A stretch of DNA of 64,000 bases from Hennigella sp045598825 (GTDB taxonomy: Bacteria > Bacillota_I > Bacilli_A > Mycoplasmatales > Mycoplasmoidaceae), in NCBI GenBank assembly GCA_045598825.1, contig JAZRUX010000012.1, positions 1 through 64,000 on the forward strand. Reading direction: 5' to 3'. Numbering within the stretch: the stretch's first letter is position 1; each line of letters starts with the position of its first letter. Below are positions 60,964-64,000 of this stretch, piece by piece. The notes below the pieces were generated by a model. The model ran no database searches and had not been told where the DNA came from. It worked only from the letters and a program-made list of their open reading frames with translations. The translations under genes and the position numbers were made by a program.

Positions 60964-62403
60964 TTATTTTTCTACTTTACCAGCTTTAGCTTTTTGTTTT
61001 ACCTCTTCTAATGTACCAACGTTATAGAAGTAAACTTCAGGAATGTTGTCACAATTACCTTCAACAATTTCTTTAAAACCAGCAATTGTATCAGCAACTT
61101 TAACATATTTACCTGGATAACCAGAGAACTTTTCTGCAACCGCAAATGGTTGTGATAAGAAGTTTCTTATCTTTCTTGCTCGTGATACTATTAATTTATC
61201 ATCATCAGATAATTCATCTACACCTAGAATAGCAATAATATCTTGTAATTCATTAAACTTTTGTAGGATTGATTGAACATCACGAGCAACTTTATAATGT
61301 TCGATACCAACAATCTTAGGGTCAAGTAAACGGGAAGATGATTCAAGTGGGTTAACGGCTGGATAAATACCTAAAGATGCAATCTTTCGGTCAAGAACGA
61401 TCTTTGCATCAAGGTGAGCAAAGGTTGTTGCAGGGGCAGGGTCTGTCAAGTCATCAGCAGGAACATATACAGCTTGAACAGATGTTATTGATCCGTTCTT
61501 AGTTGATGTAATACGTTCTTGTAGTTGTCCCATTTCATAACTTAAAGTTGGTTGATAACCAGCAGCTGAAGGCATACGACCTAATAGGGCTGATACTTCT
61601 GAGCCAGCTTGAGTGAAACGGAAAATATTATCAATAAATAATAAAACATCTTGGTGTTCTTGATCACGGAAATATTCAGCCATTGTTAAACCGGATAAAG
61701 CTACACGCATTCTTGCACCAGGTGGTTCATTCATTTGTCCAAATACTAATGCTGTGTTGTTAATAACCTTTGATGCTATCATTTCATGATAAAGATCATT
61801 ACCTTCTCTAGTACGTTCACCAACACCAGCAAATACTGACAAACCACCGTGGCCAGTTGCAATATTGTGAATTAATTCTTGTACTAATACAGTTTTGCCA
61901 ACACCGGCACCACCAAACAATCCAATCTTACCACCTTTAACATAAGGGACTAGTAAGTCAATTACTTTAATACCAGTTTCAAATATTTCTTGTGAAGCAA
62001 TTTGATCTTTAAAAGAAGGAGCAGGTTTGTGAATTGATTCACGAGGAGTTGATGCATCAACATCTGGTTTGCCATCAATTGGTTGACCAATAACGTTAAA
62101 CATACGGCCTAAAACAGTTTTACCAACAGGAACAGTGATTGGGCTGTTAGTGTTAATAACAGTCATACCTCGTTTTAATCCACCAGTATCACCCATAGAA
62201 ATACAACGAACAATATCATCACCAGTTACTTGCGCAACTTCAAGCACTAATGCTTTGCCATTAATATCAATTGTTAAGGCATCATTAATGTTTGGTAATT
62301 GTTCATGACCAAATTTAACATCAACAACTGGTCCCATTACTTCGTAAATGGTACCGACTGCTTTGTTATCTTTCTTTTCAATTTTAATTTCTTTTGTTTC
62401 CAT
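60964..62403 (-). CDS. atpD: ATP synthase beta subunit
   Basis: A 479-residue catalytic subunit of F1. Walker A is GGAGVGKTV, the catalytic Glu is in GERTREGND, Walker B is LLFIDNIFR, and YVPADDLTDPAPATTF is conserved. In a glycolytic wall-less cell the enzyme may mainly hydrolyse ATP to build membrane potential. Confidence 0.97.
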   Translation of the reverse strand: METKEIKIEKKDNKAVGTIYEVMGPVVDVKFGHEQLPNINDALTIDINGKALVLEVAQVTGDDIVRCISMGDTGGLKRGMTVINTNSPITVPVGKTVLGRMFNVIGQPIDGKPDVDASTPRESIHKPAPSFKDQIASQEIFETGIKVIDLLVPYVKGGKIGLFGGAGVGKTVLVQELIHNIATGHGGLSVFAGVGERTREGNDLYHEMIASKVINNTALVFGQMNEPPGARMRVALSGLTMAEYFRDQEHQDVLLFIDNIFRFTQAGSEVSALLGRMPSAAGYQPTLSYEMGQLQERITSTKNGSITSVQAVYVPADDLTDPAPATTFAHLDAKIVLDRKIASLGIYPAVNPLESSSRLLDPKIVGIEHYKVARDVQSILQKFNELQDIIAILGVDELSDDDKLIVSRARKIRNFLSQPFAVAEKFSGYPGKYVKVADTIAGFKEIVEGNCDNIPEVYFYNVGTLEEVKQKAKAGKVEK

Positions 62404-62414
62404 AATTTGCTCCT

Positions 62415-63278
62415 TTATTTTTTACCAATTGCACCAGCAACAATTTCATTGATTTCTTGGGTAATTGCTTCTTGTCGTGCTTGGTTGTATTGAATCTTTA
62501 ATGTATCAATCAACTCAGTGGCATTCTTGGTTGCACCTTCCATTGCAAATCTTCGGCTTGTTGATTCACATAGTGAAGATTCAACCAAAGCACCATAAAC
62601 TAAGTTTGAAACATAAACTGGTAAAATAGCTTTAATAATTTCTTTAGCACTTGGTTCAAAGATAGTTGGATCTTTCACGATTGCTTCTTTGGTTGCACCA
62701 AATAGTTCTGGTCATATTGGAAGAATGTTTCAAACCTTTGGTACATTGCTAACTGAAGATTTAAATTCAGTATAAACAAGTTTAATTTGGTTATATTCTC
62801 CATAAGCATATGCAGCTAATATCTCATAACTTAATGGTAATAATGTGTAGTAGTTATTTGCATCAAGGTCTCAACGCATTGTTTTTAAAATTTGATCACC
62901 ATGATGGTGCATTTTTAAATAACTTACACCCTTTTGACCAAAGACAATAATTTTGTCATTTGGTTTTATATGTTCCATAAGGAACTTACAAATATTGCCA
63001 TTAAATGGACCACATAGACCAAGATCAGATGTACAAAGGATATACAAGTTACGATCTTGGACCTTCTTATTTGGGAAGCGCAAGAAATCAAGGTTAGGTT
63101 CACGTAAAATAAGAGTTTTAAATACTCGGTAATATTCACGGCAAAAAATACTTACCGCTTCAAAATTCCTTAATTGACTTTTGATTTTGGTAGTGGCAAC
63201 TAATTTCATCGCATTAGTGATTTTCTTAGTTGCTTCGATAGACTTAATACGTTTTTTAATTAAATCTAATGATTGCAT
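62415..63278 (-). CDS. atpG: ATP synthase gamma subunit
   Basis: A 287-residue rotor subunit. The N-terminal helix has IKKRIKSIEATKKITNAMK, the middle has SDLGLCGPFNGN and the C-terminal helix has ATKNATELIDTLKIQYNQAR. It lies 11 bases upstream of atpD and four bases after atpA. TGA-Trp codons occur in the middle. Confidence 0.95.
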
Positions 63279-63282
63279 AACC

Positions 63283-64000
63283 TTATTTCTTTAATTCTTT
63301 AATATCACCAAATTTTTCAGCTTTATAATCTGGTAAACTTTCAATAAATTCAAGCATGAATTCTTTGAATTCAGCTTTAAATTTCTCAATTAATTTATCA
63401 TCAAACTTACCAGCTTTTTCTAATTCTGGTAGTAGTTTAGAAGTATTGAAATGTTTAACGACTTCTTTTTTAAAGTTGGTTATTTGATTAATTGGAACCC
63501 ACTTAATGAAGTGGTGTTTAATTGCAAATAACAAAACAGTTTCCTCTAATTGTGAATATGGTGAGTTTTCTGGTTGTTTAATCATTTCCATAATTCTCTT
63601 GCCATGTTCAATAATATCTTTTGTTTCTTTATCTAGGTCGGAACCAAATTGACTAAATGCTGATAGTTCAGCAAATTGGGCAAGTTCTAGTTTTAAACTG
63701 CTTGCAGTTTGTTTAACATAGCCTCTTTGGGCAGCAGATCCAACACGGGATACTGATAGACCTGGGTCAATGGCTGGTCGTTGTCCAGCATTGAACATAC
63801 TTGTCATCATAAATAATTGTCCATCAGTAATTGAAATTACATTAGTTGGAATATAAGCAGAGATATCACCTGCTTGTGTTTCAATAATAGGTAAGGCAGT
63901 GATTGAACCATTACCATTTTCTTTATTCATTCTTCCAGCTCGTTCTAGCAAACGAGAGTGTAGGTAGAAAACATCACCAGGGTAAGCTTCACGACCAGGT
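63283..64000 (-). CDS. atpA: ATP synthase alpha subunit (partial, 5' end outside window)
   Basis: The C-terminal 238 residues of AtpA. The partial frame begins at the window edge with PGREAYPGDVFYLHSRLLER and includes ITDGQLFM and GLSVSRVGSAAQ, the alpha-type catalytic-interface Arg segment. The nucleotide-binding P-loop is beyond the window. It precedes atpG, the usual atpA-atpG-atpD-atpC order. Confidence 0.96.
   Translation of the reverse strand, partial: PGREAYPGDVFYLHSRLLERAGRMNKENGNGSITALPIIETQAGDISAYIPTNVISITDGQLFMMTSMFNAGQRPAIDPGLSVSRVGSAAQRGYVKQTASSLKLELAQFAELSAFSQFGSDLDKETKDIIEHGKRIMEMIKQPENSPYSQLEETVLLFAIKHHFIKWVPINQITNFKKEVVKHFNTSKLLPELEKAGKFDDKLIEKFKAEFKEFMLEFIESLPDYKAEKFGDIKELKK

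Overview
The window comes from a small AT-rich Mollicute (mycoplasma-type) genome that reads UGA as tryptophan. Nearly every long gene has in-frame TGA codons at conserved Trp positions, and there is a tRNA-Trp with anticodon UCA at 19974-20048. Gene content agrees with a wall-less fermentative cell: glycolysis (gpmI, tpiA, pgm/manB, eno, pfkA, pyk), a fructose PTS (fruA-ptsH-ptsI), an F-type ATPase and lipoproteins with mycoplasma-style signal peptides. The species cannot be named from the sequence.

Layout. 1-1.4 kb: the 3' end of an IS30-like transposase and two lipoprotein genes. 1.4-13.9 kb: glycolysis and nucleoside catabolism (gpmI, tpiA, pgm, deoC, deoD), a lipid/glycolipid set (dagK, galU, galE, GT4) and the conserved tRNA-modification run yrrO-yrrN-yrrM-ruvX. 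14-20 kb: the accessory region, with a sirtuin, a large BspA-like leucine-rich-repeat lipoprotein, a shorter paralogue, a duplicated sirtuin tail, an opposite-strand lipoprotein, a signal-peptide-only lipoprotein remnant, a tyrosine recombinase fragment and a small coiled-coil protein. 20-30.9 kb: a long minus-strand block, pstS-pstCA-pstB-PQ-loop-phoU-RNase J-like-FtsK-like-licA-coaX-tRNA-Trp. 31-40 kb: nadE, obg, lspA, rluD, a candidate type I toxin locus, tsaB, tyrS, ffh and two Pr6Pr-like membrane proteins. 40.5-44.9 kb: tRNA-Val, -Glu and -Asn, acpP, ruvAB and mtaB. 45-48.6 kb: eno-pfkA, a YgjP-like metallopeptidase and a HEPN-like protein. 48.6-55.9 kb: ptsI-ptsH-fruA, manA and pyk-efp-asp23-nusB. 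56-60.5 kb: rarA, nfo, dnaX and an MBL hydrolase. 60.5-64 kb: atpC-atpD-atpG-atpA, with atpA cut by the window edge.

Three themes run across the window. First, several conserved proteins have lost catalytic or regulatory residues: an FtsK without Walker A/B residues, an RNase J without metal ligands, PstB with Walker-B Glu changed to Gln, and HPr with Ser46 changed to Arg. Second, many genes have a TATAAT box only 6-10 nt before the ATG, implying leaderless mRNAs, and some divergent pairs share one palindromic -10. Third, the 14-20 kb lipoprotein locus shows duplication, recombination debris and a promoter dinucleotide repeat of the kind that allows phase variation. The best candidate for an undescribed system is a 24-residue hydrophobic peptide with a structured leader and a convergent small RNA at 35.2-35.5 kb, which looks like a type I toxin-antitoxin module.
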